A program made the translations under genes and the position numbers. A DNA stretch of 64,000 nt, taken from positions 61,565,619-61,629,618 of the forward strand of contig OU015501.1 in NCBI GenBank assembly GCA_907164885.2. The letters are read 5' to 3'. A model generated the notes under the pieces. The model made no database searches. It saw only the letters and a list, made by a program, of their open reading frames with translations, and was not told the origin of the DNA. Of the stretch, positions 10,446 to 21,240 are shown piece after piece. Position 1 is the stretch's first letter; every line of letters begins with the position of its first letter. This stretch comes from Dolomedes plantarius. Taxonomy: Eukaryota > Arthropoda > Arachnida > Araneae > Dolomedidae.

Positions 10446-12162
10446 ACGTTCGGAAAAAAAAAGATTTGCTACAAAAATCGACAGATTCTGGATTTTTGAC
10501 TGGTGACTTTTGATTCGTGACTGGTTTGAGTGCAATTGGTCAATCACCTGTCAAAAGTCAAAGAAATTCCGCTATAGAGTTTTTTACAGTGCACTTAATG
10601 AACACGCCATTCTAAGGAGCCCATAATGGGCGCAAATTCAAGATCTAAGGCTGATGGGTACATTAGGAATGTCCATGCTTGCGTAAGTGACCTCCTTTAT
10701 ATGGGTTTATTAAATACATTTTATGAAGTGTGCTGAGGTTTAACTAGACGAGCACAGATCATATTGTCAAAGGTTTGTATAAACATGTTCGAGTTTTCAA
10801 CCTGTTTAAACGAAAATTCATCACAAAGTATGAACTATGTTGAAATGCGTAACCGATTAAAGGTTGCCATCTTTTCTGTTGATGAAGAAAACCCGCTTTT
10901 AAGGTTTGCTTTAAAGCTAATTTTTTCCTTTAAATTTCTGCAAAAGAATTCCACAGGATCTAAAAATGAAGGGAAACGTAAAATCATTCGAAAGCTAAAA
11001 ACTAAAGGAAAGATAAAATTTACAGCGGAAAGGGAGAGCGGAATATGAGTTAATGAAGATTTTCTAAAACTGTAAAAATGAAATCATGTCAGAATGAAAA
11101 TGTAAAATTTTCTCAAACTCCAATTTCATTTTACTTTTATCTGAAATTATAAAAGTGGGGGACAATAAAGAAGAAATCTTGATTAAATTGCTACTAAACG
11201 ATACCAGACGTTAGTTTATAACAACATTATAGTAATACAATCCACTAAACATAAGTTATACTTCGAGAATAACTTTATTTTCTTGGTTTAGGGAGCAGTT
11301 GATTTCCTCAAGTATGTTCCTTTTTGTGTGTAAAGGCAATACCGATTTTAAATTTTATTCAACTTCATCCCTCCGTAAATAAAGAAAATTGTCAGGAAGA
11401 ATAACTTGAATTTCACAGGAAACATATTACGAAACTTGTTAAATTCCGAAAGCTATTTCCTACCAAGAACTTAAAATACTATTTTGTTATTCTTACACTC
11501 ATTCATTATGAGCGAACTGTTCCCACTGATCTTTACTTTAAACGTTTTTATAAATATTTAACTATTTAACTGCCCGAGGCTTTACATATGTGTGTGCGCC
11601 GTTTAACAGATATTAGATCACGTAGTTCTAGATTTCCTAAGATGAGCTCACGTTTCAGACAGCTATTTACTCCATTTACATCTAAATTGCTGTAACAGTG
11701 ATTTGCGGTTGACTAAACCAGAACCATAACAGACGAGCTCTGATATGCGACACTGGATGATGGTAAGTGCTTCAGCTCTATAATTAGATGAATATGTATG
11801 CAGAGACTCAAATTGTCTAACATGCGGATTCGAATTTCAATCTTAGCATATTCCATTCACAAAAAAAAGTTTGTGCTATATTGTTCCACTAGTAATTTTT
11901 CTAACAAAATGATCCTTTAATGAATATATACTATTACACTACCTTTTTTAAAAACAAAAAATAATTTTATTAATCTGTTGGTTCATTTTCAGATATTTCT
12001 CATTCCTACAAATTCATTTAGAGAAACAAATGAAAACATAACTGATTGAGAATATAATGCTCCCAAAATTACAGGAAATAAAATAAATTCTTATAAAAAT
12101 TATCATACAATTTATTTTTACAGTCAGTACAGAAGTTGTATTGAAATTTAATCTTTTTCATT
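10446..12162. other. Stretch without a recognisable gene
   Basis: AT-rich sequence. A TGACTTTTGA / TCAAAAGTCA inverted pair near 10505-10560 is the only structure noticed. The open frame at 10764-11048 (94 codons) is lysine-rich and unrecognised. Nothing else is supportable. Confidence 0.55.
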
Positions 12163-12164
12163 TA

Positions 12165-13326
12165 CACTGCTGGCCATTAAAATTGCAACACCATGAAGGA
12201 GGTATGATAGAAATTCACATGCAAAAAAGAAGATGCTGGGATATGCAAATGATTAGCAAATAAGCGCAATCGAACGACACAAAAGGGAGAAACGGCATCT
12301 CAAACTCTGTATAAAAGGAAAGTTACGCGGCGGGTTTCTCATTCGGAAATCGCATTTGAATGTTGGTTGTTTATGAGAAGATCTTGTTATGCCTCTTATA
12401 AGAAGGAGAAACGGCCAGCACGTGTCGGAATTCGATAGCGGCAGGATCATGACTTATTGAGAGTGCGGTTTATCGTTCCGCGATATTGCTACTAGCATTG
12501 GTCGGAATCCAACGACTGTCATGCGAATATGGAATCGATGGATTCATGAGGGTCATACTGATCGCCATGCAGGATCTCGACGGCTTCCCTCCACTAACGC
12601 CCTATAGGACAGATATGTTGTCAGGTCGGCTTTGCAGGATCGTACAGCCACATCATGGATCCCGAGTCAGTAAATGGGCTTGTTTGCAGCACGACAAGTA
12701 CGAGGCCCACTTGAATTCGATATCGCCATACGGGCCCTTCACCTGGTGTGATGGTTATGGGCAGCAATTGGGTACACGACACGTCTTGTTCGCGTCGTCG
12801 GTAATCTGATCAGTCAGCGTTACATTTCTCAGATCTTAAGGCCGGTGGCTGTGCCCTATCATCTAGGCCTCGGAGACGTCATCTTTCAACAAGATAACGC
12901 AATACCGCATGTTGCCCATCGTGTCCTGACATACCTCGACACTGAGGGTGTACGACTGTTGCCCTGGCCAGCATGTTCTCTAGATCTCTCACCCACTGAA
13001 AACCTCTGGTCATGGGTTGCTGAGAGACTGGGCCGCCACTGTTCTCCATCCACTATGATTGATGAAATGTGGCATAGACTTGAAGTAGCATGGAATGAAT
13101 TGCCCGCATCTGTCCTTCAAGCTCAGTTCAACTCGATGCCTAACCGGGTTAGAGCCGTTTCAGCTGCCAGAGGAGGCATCTGTGTGTTCTAATTTCAGAC
13201 CCTTTATACCCCAAATTGCCTACAAATTTAATTATGTTTTCTTCCTACTATGTTTTATACGTACAATAAGTAAAGTTTTGCTATTTGCTTTCCTTCCTGC
13301 TGTTGCAATTTTAATGACCAGTAGAG
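12165..13326 (+). mobile_element. Decayed Tc1-type element (DD34E)
   Basis: Bounded by TA at 12163-12164 and 13327-13328. The ends read CACTGCTGGCCATTAAAATT on the left and, complemented, CTCTACTGGTCATTAAAATT on the right, giving an imperfect ~28-bp inverted repeat. The 1,162-bp element encodes a broken Tc1-type transposase on the plus strand. It is a different family from the 4797 element by both ends and protein. Confidence 0.87.
12389..13192 (+). pseudogene. Tc1-type transposase, disrupted
   Basis: The ATG at 12389 opens an MPLIRRRNGQ N-terminus followed by a helix-turn-helix containing an early stop (near 12452). The middle (about 12486-12809) is in other frames and lacks the block carrying the first catalytic Asp, apparently through a deletion near 12750. 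From 12845 the frame is clear: FQQDNAIPH holds the second Asp and SPTENLW the catalytic Glu, 34 residues apart (DD34E). SMPNRVRAV then leads to the ARGG end and a stop at 13190-13192. An inactive relic. Confidence 0.87.
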
Positions 13327-13328
13327 TA

Positions 13329-14094
13329 ATTTCCCAGATGAGATGAGAATTTAGTACCGAAAGGGTTATTTGTATTAATAAATTTAGTTTTTCTGTTTAG
13401 TCTTTCATGTAGAGGAAAGATTTAATTCATTTGGAAGATTCAAGATATTCGGTTGAGGTAGGGGCAAGATAGGATTTAACTAGTAAGTTCTGATTCTCAG
13501 TGAACTTTCCAGCCGTTTATTACTACCTGGAATAAATTTTTAAAGTTCCTGAAATGAAATACTTCTTATCATCGATAAAAATATGCCGACAGATCTATAA
13601 AATATTAAACCTACATTTCAATAAATAATACCATTTAAAAAAAAAAGGTCCAACAGTAAATGTAAGTCCCATTCTGATTGGCTTATCTATAGAAAAAGAT
13701 AATAGCGTCCTCAAACCAACTAATAATCAACGCAATGAATTAAAATAACTTCCAAATTAGAGTAAAAATTTGCAAATATTTTAACCTTTTGGGGACCTTT
13801 TTTTGTTTTTGTATTGGAATGAACAACTAAGTATATTAATCAATCGTATTGTATTTAATATATAAATTGTGCTTTATAAACATTTCATACTATTAGATTT
13901 TCATGCTGCCGAAAATATAAATGTTGTCACATAATAGCGGGAATGATTGCTTTCCTTAGGAATGTTTCGGAAACTATTAATTTCTTAGGTAAATTGCTAG
14001 AGAGTAAAAGCTATTTGATCATATAATAGATAACTACCTTTATACATAAAAAAAAATATCATTGGATGACAATGCCCTGATTACATGCCCTGAT
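13329..14094. other. Stretch without a recognisable gene
   Basis: AT-rich; nothing beyond homopolymer runs and a short GCCCTGATTA repeat at about 14074-14096 was seen. Confidence 0.55.
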
Positions 14095-14321
14095 TAGGTA
14101 TGTCTTTATTGTATGTAAAAATTATTGATCGGAGAGACATTTGGTTTAGCTCAAACCATAATATGGATTAAGGAAAACTTATTTCGTTAGAGATATATTT
14201 TTAATTCTAAAATAAGACATTACATTTCTGTAATCTGTTTAGAACGTACATATTATAACCAAAGGTCTAAACGAGGTTCTTTAGAAATCGAAGAAATCTA
14301 AAAAATTCAATTTCTAAAGAA
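14095..14321. repeat. Direct duplication, copy A
   Basis: Starts TAGGTATGTCTTTATTGTAT and matches 14974-15199 over about 227 bp with scattered substitutions and small indels. No coding potential is evident. The copies are in the same orientation, separated by about 650 bp. Confidence 0.85.
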
Positions 14322-14773
14322 TAGTTTTTGTGCAACATGATATTCTTTTATGTGTTATTTCCGACTTATATGGTATTTTCGACTAAAGACTTAAAGAGGA
14401 AATATTATAATTTTACCCCCCCCCCCCGAACACTTGTGCTTTGTACTATAAGTGAAAACTTGTCAACAAACAATTAAGTTTTTTTTATTAGTTTTGGTCA
14501 TTTGTGAAACATTTTCTAGTTATGATCATAGCCCTATACCACGCCAGCAGCATACCTGGATGCATATTAAGGCACTGAAGCGAGTTTATGCGAACATTTT
14601 GATCAGGTGTTCAACTGAACATTCAAAAACTGTCAAGAGGAATCTTTTTGGGCTTCAAATGAAATATTAGTTTCACAGATTCTGTTATGATCATACTTAG
14701 AGGCTTTAGGAAGAAGAAAGTGTTCAAAAAACAGAACAGATTGAAAATTCAAAATGTATTCATAGAAGTAGAC

Positions 14774-14889
14774 CCACTGTTGGCTTGGATGTTTGTAGCC
14801 GTTCCGAATCGGCTTTAAACTGTAGGTCCCGGTCTAATCAGCCCTCGTGTAGCAAAAAGTTGACCGTAGCGCTCCAAACCAAACCAAAC
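14774..14889 (+). mobile_element. 5'-truncated SINE with 13-bp target duplication
   Basis: The body matches the SINE at 2502-2665 on the opposite strand (GAATCGGCTTTAA..GTAGGTCCCGGTCTAAT...CAGCCCTCGTGTAGC) and ends in the same CCAAACCAAACC tail. It lacks the tRNA-like head. Direct repeats of CATAGAAGTAGAC flank it (14761-14773 and 14890-14902). A target duplication plus 5' truncation is the hallmark of LINE-mediated insertion. Confidence 0.82.
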
Positions 14890-14973
14890 CATAGAAGTAG
14901 ACTTTTGCTAGAATTTTAAACGTTTAAGAGTTTCTTTAACATTTACTTAAAAACATTTGTTTGTTTTTTTAAA

Positions 14974-15199
14974 TAGGTATGTCTTTATTGTATGTAAAAA
15001 TTGTTGATCACAAAGTCATTTGGTTTAGCTCAAACCTTAATATGGGTTAAGGAAAAACTCATTTCGCTAGAGATATATTTTTAATTCTAAAATACGATAT
15101 TACGAAAATGTAATCTGTTTAGAATGTATATTATTACCAAAGGTCTAAAAGAGGTACTTTAAAAATCAAGGAGTTCTAAAAAATTCAATTTCAAAAGAA
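14974..15199. repeat. Direct duplication, copy B
   Basis: Same sequence as 14095-14321, diverged. The two copies bracket the poly-C tract, a short unrecognised open frame (14452-14670) and the truncated SINE. Confidence 0.85.
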
Positions 15200-16030
15200 A
15201 TTGAAACGTATGTTACTTAGCAGATGGTTTTACCGAAGCTCAAAATTAATTGGGCCTGGACGAGCTTGGTTCTGCGATTTCCAAGCTGAGATTTCGAAAG
15301 CTGATCCCAAATTATCCTCTAGTGTCTGTTACTCCTGTTACCGCTTTTAAATATCATACGATAATTGTGCCCGCATAAATTCCTCGCTTTACATATGAAT
15401 GAGGTAAAGTTATATGACGTGAAAGTTGAGAAGTTTACTATCCAGAATAAGTCATTACAAAGTATTTAGTACAGATTATGGTTACAGTTCTGGTAGTTAT
15501 AATAGTAACAGTTTTTATTGGTATGAATGATTTTAAAATAAAATATGTAATAACTTTTAGATTATTTATCTCTTTCCTCTATTGTCATCTATTTATTGCA
15601 TTTTTCTCCGAAAAAGTTACATGGAACATTATTTCGGTGTTGATTAAGTATATACTTCTTTCGGGGGGGTTACTTCAAATCAGAAAAATAATACTTATAA
15701 CCCTGATGATTATAAAAGAATAATACATATTTGGAAGGAGAGCGAGATTATTGATCTTTCTGTAACATATTTAGTCTTGTTCTTATCCCTTATTTTTTTC
15801 TTCTGTTATCTATTTCATAAACTTACTTTTACGATAAAAAATAGAATAATGCTTCTTTATATATTTAGCGGCTACATCATTGAGAACAGTTTTTCAAATC
15901 GGACTACTAAATTGATACAAGAAAGTGATATGGCATTTTCGTTGCAATCTTTAATAAAAGGATTAGAGAAGGGAATTTTCATATCGACAAACTTATTTGC
16001 CTTCTAAATTGAAGATACGTGATATATGAT
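15200..16030. other. Stretch without a recognisable gene
   Basis: Contains two hydrophobic open frames (15478-15723 and 15777-16007, both +) rich in Ile, Phe and Leu. In AT-rich DNA such frames arise readily and neither matches a known membrane protein. A G7 homopolymer lies at about 15662. Confidence 0.5.
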
Positions 16031-16032
16031 AC

Positions 16033-16113
16033 TGACTGAGGTTGGTTCAAGCACCCACTTTGTATCGCGGTTAGCGATGTAAGCTGCTCCTGCGTTGACC
16101 TAAGTTCGAATTC
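16033..16113 (+). mobile_element. tRNA-like SINE head (low confidence)
   Basis: TAGCGATGTAAG at 16072-16083 loosely fits a Pol III A box. AGTTCGAATTC at 16103-16113 fits the B box at 9 of 11 positions, with normal spacing. The region downstream to about 16320 could be the SINE body, ending at the (TTG)n run near 16326. No target duplication was found. Confidence 0.4.
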
Positions 16114-16322
16114 TGGTCAAGGCATCGATGCAATTGTATTGTCCACTCATATGTAGTACCGTTGGTTTACCCACTAGGAGCTTCATTGTGAAGTATAACT
16201 ACCAATTCTCGAGGTTCATAGCTGCGAATGCCCTTAGGATAACTGCTTGTCGCATTGAAAAATACTTGAGAGTACTAAATCCATTACGTACCACTTGAAG
16301 ATACGTAATGAATTTAGTGCTT

Positions 16323-16551
16323 ACTTGTTGTTGTTGTTGCTTATGCCACTTGACCAACATCAGATCAAGTCCTGAAGGCTATGGGCGATGAAGGTGTGGC
16401 TCCTGTTTTGACTGTCACCACAAGGGGCGGAGTCCGACTTGGCCAAAGGACCAGTCCCGTAATTTTGAACAGAGTCAAGTCATGAGACCAGAACACTTGA
16501 CCCCACACCTCCAGAGGTAATTTTGAGAACTTTAATTTTGAGAAATTTAAG
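16323..16551 (-). mobile_element. SINE-like body sharing a core with the 10125 element
   Basis: On the minus strand it runs from an A/T-rich start near 16551 through ACCTCTGGAGG and GTGTGGGGTCAAGTG to a (CAA)n tail at 16323-16340. The block 16457-16551 matches 10249-10341 in inverted orientation. The rest, with GACTCCGCCCCTTGTGGTGA, is not in the other copy. A shared central core with different flanks suggests related SINE families or a common core domain. Confidence 0.55.
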
Positions 16552-17544
16552 ACGTGTCACAGTTGAAAGTCTAACATGTTGTGCAGTTGAAAGTCAAGAA
16601 CAGAGAGTGAATGGTTCGTCAACTGTAAACATCAAGTAAGGAATAATTATCAGGGGAAAAATATTGTTGAAAAGAGGCCTTAGTGTAGATTACCTATCTT
16701 GATTGTTTCAAATTTGCATTTTCTTAACTAGCTCTTTGTGAATGCGAAGGATAGAAAAACTCAATGTATTGCTTTAGAATTTCATTTTTGTAATAATTGA
16801 GTTACTCGACTGGATTAGGCCACTGGTTTTTCTTGTAAGAATGCCTTGTAAAATTAAATACAGTATGAAGATAGTAGTAGAGCAATTATATGCAGTCATC
16901 CTCATTGGTATACATCGAAAGAGAAAGTGAATTTTTCAGCCATCTGCTGCACAACATGTACCTTTATAGAGTATCTCCATGATCGCAAATGTAGCTGAAG
17001 AATTTTTCAAACGATTACTCTAGTTCCTAGAGAATCAATCTTACATAATATGAAAATCTGTTATTTAATGTAGTTCATTTTGGTTTAGCATTTGAACATA
17101 TAGAGGTTATGCAAAAACCGCAAATGGTCATGAATTTGGAAGGATTTTTCTGAGAGCAAATCACATCTAAGAAAAGTTTAACAGGGAATATAAAAGTAAA
17201 ATTCTTTGACCATTTATTTATCTTTAGAGGAGAGAAACTATGAAGTGTAAAAGGAATGTTATATGTTGTATTTTCCCCGTCAGATTTATGTCCACTGCGT
17301 GGAATCAATCCTGCGTACTTATCATAAAATTTTTTTGCCATGTCTGTTGAAATTCACGAGTTACTGAGGACTTACACCCTATTTGAAATGCATATTTAAT
17401 ATGCCGGAATCTGAAGCTGACTTATGGAATGAATTCTTCAAAATAATAGCATATAAAAGAATGATTTCTTCAAATTTTTCCTAAAAATTAGATATAGATA
17501 ATTAAATTTATAATAATAACAAATGCCTGTTAGTTAGTATAATA
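16552..17544. other. Stretch without a recognisable gene
   Basis: Short duplicate phrase GTTGAAAGTC near 16562-16605. Otherwise AT-rich sequence with only short unrecognised frames (e.g. 17075-17341, minus). Confidence 0.55.
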
Positions 17545-17552
17545 GACTATAA

Positions 17553-18179
17553 CAGGGGTTCTCAACCTTTCAGGCTCTACGCCCCCCCCCTTTGAACACT
17601 GATGCGAGGTTACGCCTCCCCACCACCACCACCATATGTGGTCAATACAAGTATAGTACAATCGGAATTTGAAACTGAAGCTGGTTATTAAATGAAAATA
17701 TAGAATAGATAATTTCATGCACAAAATTTATTACTACTCGTATCTTAATTTGGAACATATTATTATTAGAACATATGAAATCAAAGAATTAAATACAGAT
17801 CAAATATATTTGACGTAATCAAGGATCTAGGTGAGGTTGGCATGTAATACCAGTCACTTTCACAACATTAATGAGGGGGATGGCACTATTTGTCCTTGAC
17901 AAGTTTTTGAATATTAGGTTGTAACTGTGACAAAGCACACCTCAGGTCACTTTCAACATCCAGACTTACGAAAATTATCGTATTTTTACAATTACGACAA
18001 TTATTGTGTTCGTGTTCGTATGTCGAAAATACGTTACGGTTACATTGTGACCGCAAAATTGAGTACAATAAAAGACAGTTAGTTTTACTTTTTATTTTAC
18101 TTTCTTTTTAACTCACGCCTCCCTTGAAATTCTTCTACGCCCCCCTAGGGGGGCTCGCCCCCCAGGTTGAGAACCGCTG
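17553..18179 (-). mobile_element. hAT element, deletion derivative
   Basis: The left end CAGGGGTTCTCAACCTTTCA and the complement of the right end CAGCGGTTCTCAACCTGGGG are typical hAT termini. Flanking octamers GACTATAA (17545-17552) and AACTATAA (18180-18187) differ at one base. Both ends contain GC-rich CGCCCCCC blocks. The 627-bp interior keeps only the end of a transposase gene on the minus strand, so it is a non-autonomous, internally deleted copy. Confidence 0.87.
17868..17966 (-). pseudogene. hAT transposase C-terminal fragment
   Basis: About 26 codons read SLDVESDLRCALSQLQPNIQ and continue to KLVKDK, resembling the extreme C-terminus of Charlie-type hAT transposases, where a DLR-LS pattern precedes the end of the protein. 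A TAG at 17886-17888 interrupts the frame six codons before a TAA at 17868-17870. The dimerisation and catalytic regions are absent. The match rests on memory of the family pattern. Confidence 0.6.
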
Positions 18180-18187
18180 AACTATAA

Positions 18188-19835
18188 TATAAATTATTGA
18201 CCATTATAAAAAAGGAAAAACCCAAATGCATTTCTATAAAGAAGACGGTTATTTAAATCTTGATTACATATATTGCTTATTAAAATGTTTCCTTACTACT
18301 TTGATAAAGGTGAAAAACTAAAAACATTTAATCAGTTTTAAACTTATCATTAAACGTTATAAATTTTTGTATTATGTGCTTATTTTTATGCCAATATGTA
18401 TTTTGTATGTTCTAAAATACACAGTTTTGAAAATTCAAACAATCCAATGAAAATTTTTAGCATAATAAAAGAAAATATTAGCATTCTACAAAAGAATATA
18501 AAACTTTCCTCAAAATTTTATAAGATATAAAAGTTAGAAAGTTTAAAAAAAATTATTTAGCGATGTCCTGTCATTTGAACGATATGTCCGAACTTGATTT
18601 TATAATTTTTCCTCTAACAATTTTCATAGATATGTTAATATTTTGACGAAAGAACTAAATTTTAAGTTCATTTAAGGTGTTAAAAGTATATCTATTCAGA
18701 TCCTAAGACACTGTCAACTCAGAAGGAAATGACTGCGGTTCTTTACTAAAAAAATAACCAAATTTATTTGAACCTGTCACTAAAACTGAAAGATCTTAGT
18801 CCTTTGACATTACTACTAAAAGATGATGTGCTAGACAGCTATGAAACGCTTGTGATACATTAGAAAATGATGTTATGTTATATTAGAAGAGTGAAATTTT
18901 GTGGGGTTCTTTTTTTAGGTTGGGGGGGAGGCATCATAAAATGTGAAAATTTAATGGATGGAGTGGAAAATAAATTCATTTCGTTGAAGGCGTTTAGAAT
19001 TTTTGGGCCCAGCTTAAATATTTTATTCATTTTCTTTATTGAAATATGCTTTTAAATAAATGAAAATATATATACAAATTATATGTTCATAAAATACTCA
19101 GATTTTTTAAATTTAATTAAATCTCATAACAAAATTTTGTGTTTAAATATTTTTCAGAGTAAAAATTATCTAATGGAAGTTTGTTTTTTCCTAATTCATG
19201 AAGAGGCTGTTGGAATGAAAAATTATATACTGAACTATAGGTAATTAAGTTTTTTATTAATATCTCCTTTACTTGAAGCTAATAAGGAGAAAATTTTGAA
19301 TTGTATAAATACTAACATAGAATTGCTTGAAAGTATAATCACTCTCTCCGTTTTTTAATCATGTGTTTAAATTCATATCCAATATTGATTAGGATATGTA
19401 GAAGATCAGCCTGATATTTACAACAGAAAATCTGAGAAAACAGTTTACTCAAATAATTTACATAGTTAGTTCCACACGAGCTATAAATAAACTTTTTCAT
19501 ACAGCAATATACACAAAGTCACATTTTAGGCACTCAGACATTTTGTAAATGCGATTAAAAGCATATACCAGCATCATGGAAAGCCTGACGGTTTCTATTG
19601 TCGTCTCTTATGACTAGAACATTAAGTCACTAATAAAAATTTAGATTAAAGCATCTCATGAAATTCCTTTATCTTTAGCATACTAGTCGTCTGGGTTGAC
19701 TGACCTAAGGTGTCCGTGTTGAGAATCCTTGCCTATGCCTGCTGTATACGCTAAAAACGTGCATATTTCTAGATTTTCCTACTTGAAATATGCTTGTAAT
19801 TAGAAACGAACATATCAGTATGAGACAGTGTTTAA
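18188..19835. other. Stretch without a recognisable gene
   Basis: Strongly AT-rich. No repeat ends, RNA genes or credible coding frames were identified. The 62-codon frame at 18867-19055 is not recognised. Confidence 0.55.
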
Positions 19836-19837
19836 TA

Positions 19838-21042
19838 CACTATCTACCAATAAGTATTTCGACACCCATGCAAATGATAATATCTGCGGTCCTGATATGC
19901 GTTACGCCCTCCGCCGTTAAATATCGTGTAGGAAAAAAACATTGGCATAAGTCGCATGCTAGATGCCCCGAAGTGCAGAGTTATCTGATTTCGAGAAAGG
20001 TGTAATTGTCGGGTATCACGGAAATGACCGATCCATAAGGGATCTAGCGAGCTGAATTAACCAAAATCGACAGTGGCCTATGTGATTCAGAAGTGGAAGG
20101 TGAACGGTAATTGTTGGTATGTTCCCCCTAGCCTGAAGACTCACGAAACTGGAAGATAGAAACCGACGGATACTGTCCAAAGGAATTCGGAAGAACCGCA
20201 CCCACCCGATGGCCCATATACTCCAGGAGTTTCAACAGACATCCAGGAGTGTTATTTGGATGAATACCATCCGTAAGGAAGAACATGTGCTTGGTTTTCA
20301 AAGTCGTGTTGCCGCCCATAAGCCTTTGATCACAAAGTCCAACAAGCTCGGTTAATGTGGTACAAAGCACGTCGAAAGTGGACCTTAGATCAGTGGAAAC
20401 GGGTTCTCTGGAGCGACAAATCATGGTTCACCCACTACCGTTCGGATTGCAGGGTCTGGGTCTGGCGTCTGCCTGGAGAACGCATCCTGCCAGAATGCAT
20501 TGTACCGACAGTAAGTTCGTCGGAGGTGGAATTATGATCTGGGGGTATTTTTCCTGGAATGGACTACGACCCTTGGTCCCAATTCATGGTAAGCTCAACG
20601 CCGACTCCTACTGCACTATTTTGGATAACAGTGTGCTTCCCACAAAGTAGCAGTTTTACGGGTTGGACCCATGTTATTTCCAGGACAACAACGCCAGCTG
20701 TCATGTTGCGAGGTCCACCATGGATTGCTATGGTTACAATGGGGTTATCCGAATGGAGTGATCTACCCAGACCTGAACACTATCGAGAGCCTCTGGGAGG
20801 AGTTGGATCGCCCAATTAAGGGGTGCAACAACCGTCCAAAATCGATGAAGAAACTTACATGTCTTCTCCAAGCCGAGTGGAAGAAAATACCACTAGCCGT
20901 CATACAAGGACTTGTGGAAAGCATGCCCCGTAGGGTTGAGGCTGTAATTACCTCTCGAGGACGCTCTACCAACTACTGAATATGAATAAATTTTGTTTTT
21001 CTTATCTATCATAGGTGTCCAAATACTTATTGGTAGATAGTG
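19838..21042 (+). mobile_element. Decayed Tc1-type element
   Basis: Bounded by TA at 19836-19837 and 21043-21044. The ends read CACTATCTACCAATAAGTAT on both sides (right end complemented), and the inverted repeat extends for about 30 bp. The 1,205-bp interior holds a plus-strand Tc1-type transposase with many lesions. It is a third Tc1-type family in the window, distinct by its termini. Confidence 0.88.
19963..20979 (+). pseudogene. Tc1-type transposase, heavily disrupted
   Basis: The ATG at 19963 opens MPRSAELSDFEKGVIVG, the usual Tc1 N-terminus. Stops and frameshifts follow from about 20054. LDQWKRVLWSDKSWF near 20395 marks the first catalytic Asp, with the normal following Glu changed to Lys. 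YFQDNNASCHVAR-like sequence near 20670-20720 marks the second, but only out of frame with the rest. The C-terminal third is clean: YPDLNTIESLWEELDRPIKG with the catalytic Glu, then SMPRRVEAVITSRGRSTNY and a stop at 20977-20979. Inactive. Confidence 0.87.
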
Positions 21043-21203
21043 TAAATTCAACAAATGTATGCACATAAGACTTTCCAGATCCAACAAAAGTCTTAATTCC
21101 AGTGTGATTTTTTTTGTCCGCTTTTATAAAAACTTAGGTTGATATTTAGGTTAAGTATCTGCTAAACAACTCTCCGCTGTGAAAAAAAATACTTATTTAA
21201 TGT

Positions 21204-21240
21204 AATCCAAGAAAGTTCAGTTAAAGAACTTTCTTGGATT
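21204..21240. repeat. Perfect 15-bp hairpin, 7-base loop
   Basis: AATCCAAGAAAGTTC (21204-21218) and its exact complement (21226-21240) surround the loop AGTTAAA. No T-run follows as in a terminator, and the context is AT-rich non-coding DNA. It may be a short palindromic MITE core. Confidence 0.75.

Noticed and set aside
15478..16007. Two consecutive hydrophobic frames resembling membrane proteins
   Set aside because: Ile/Phe/Leu-rich frames are expected by chance in T-rich DNA; no family match and no conserved motif.
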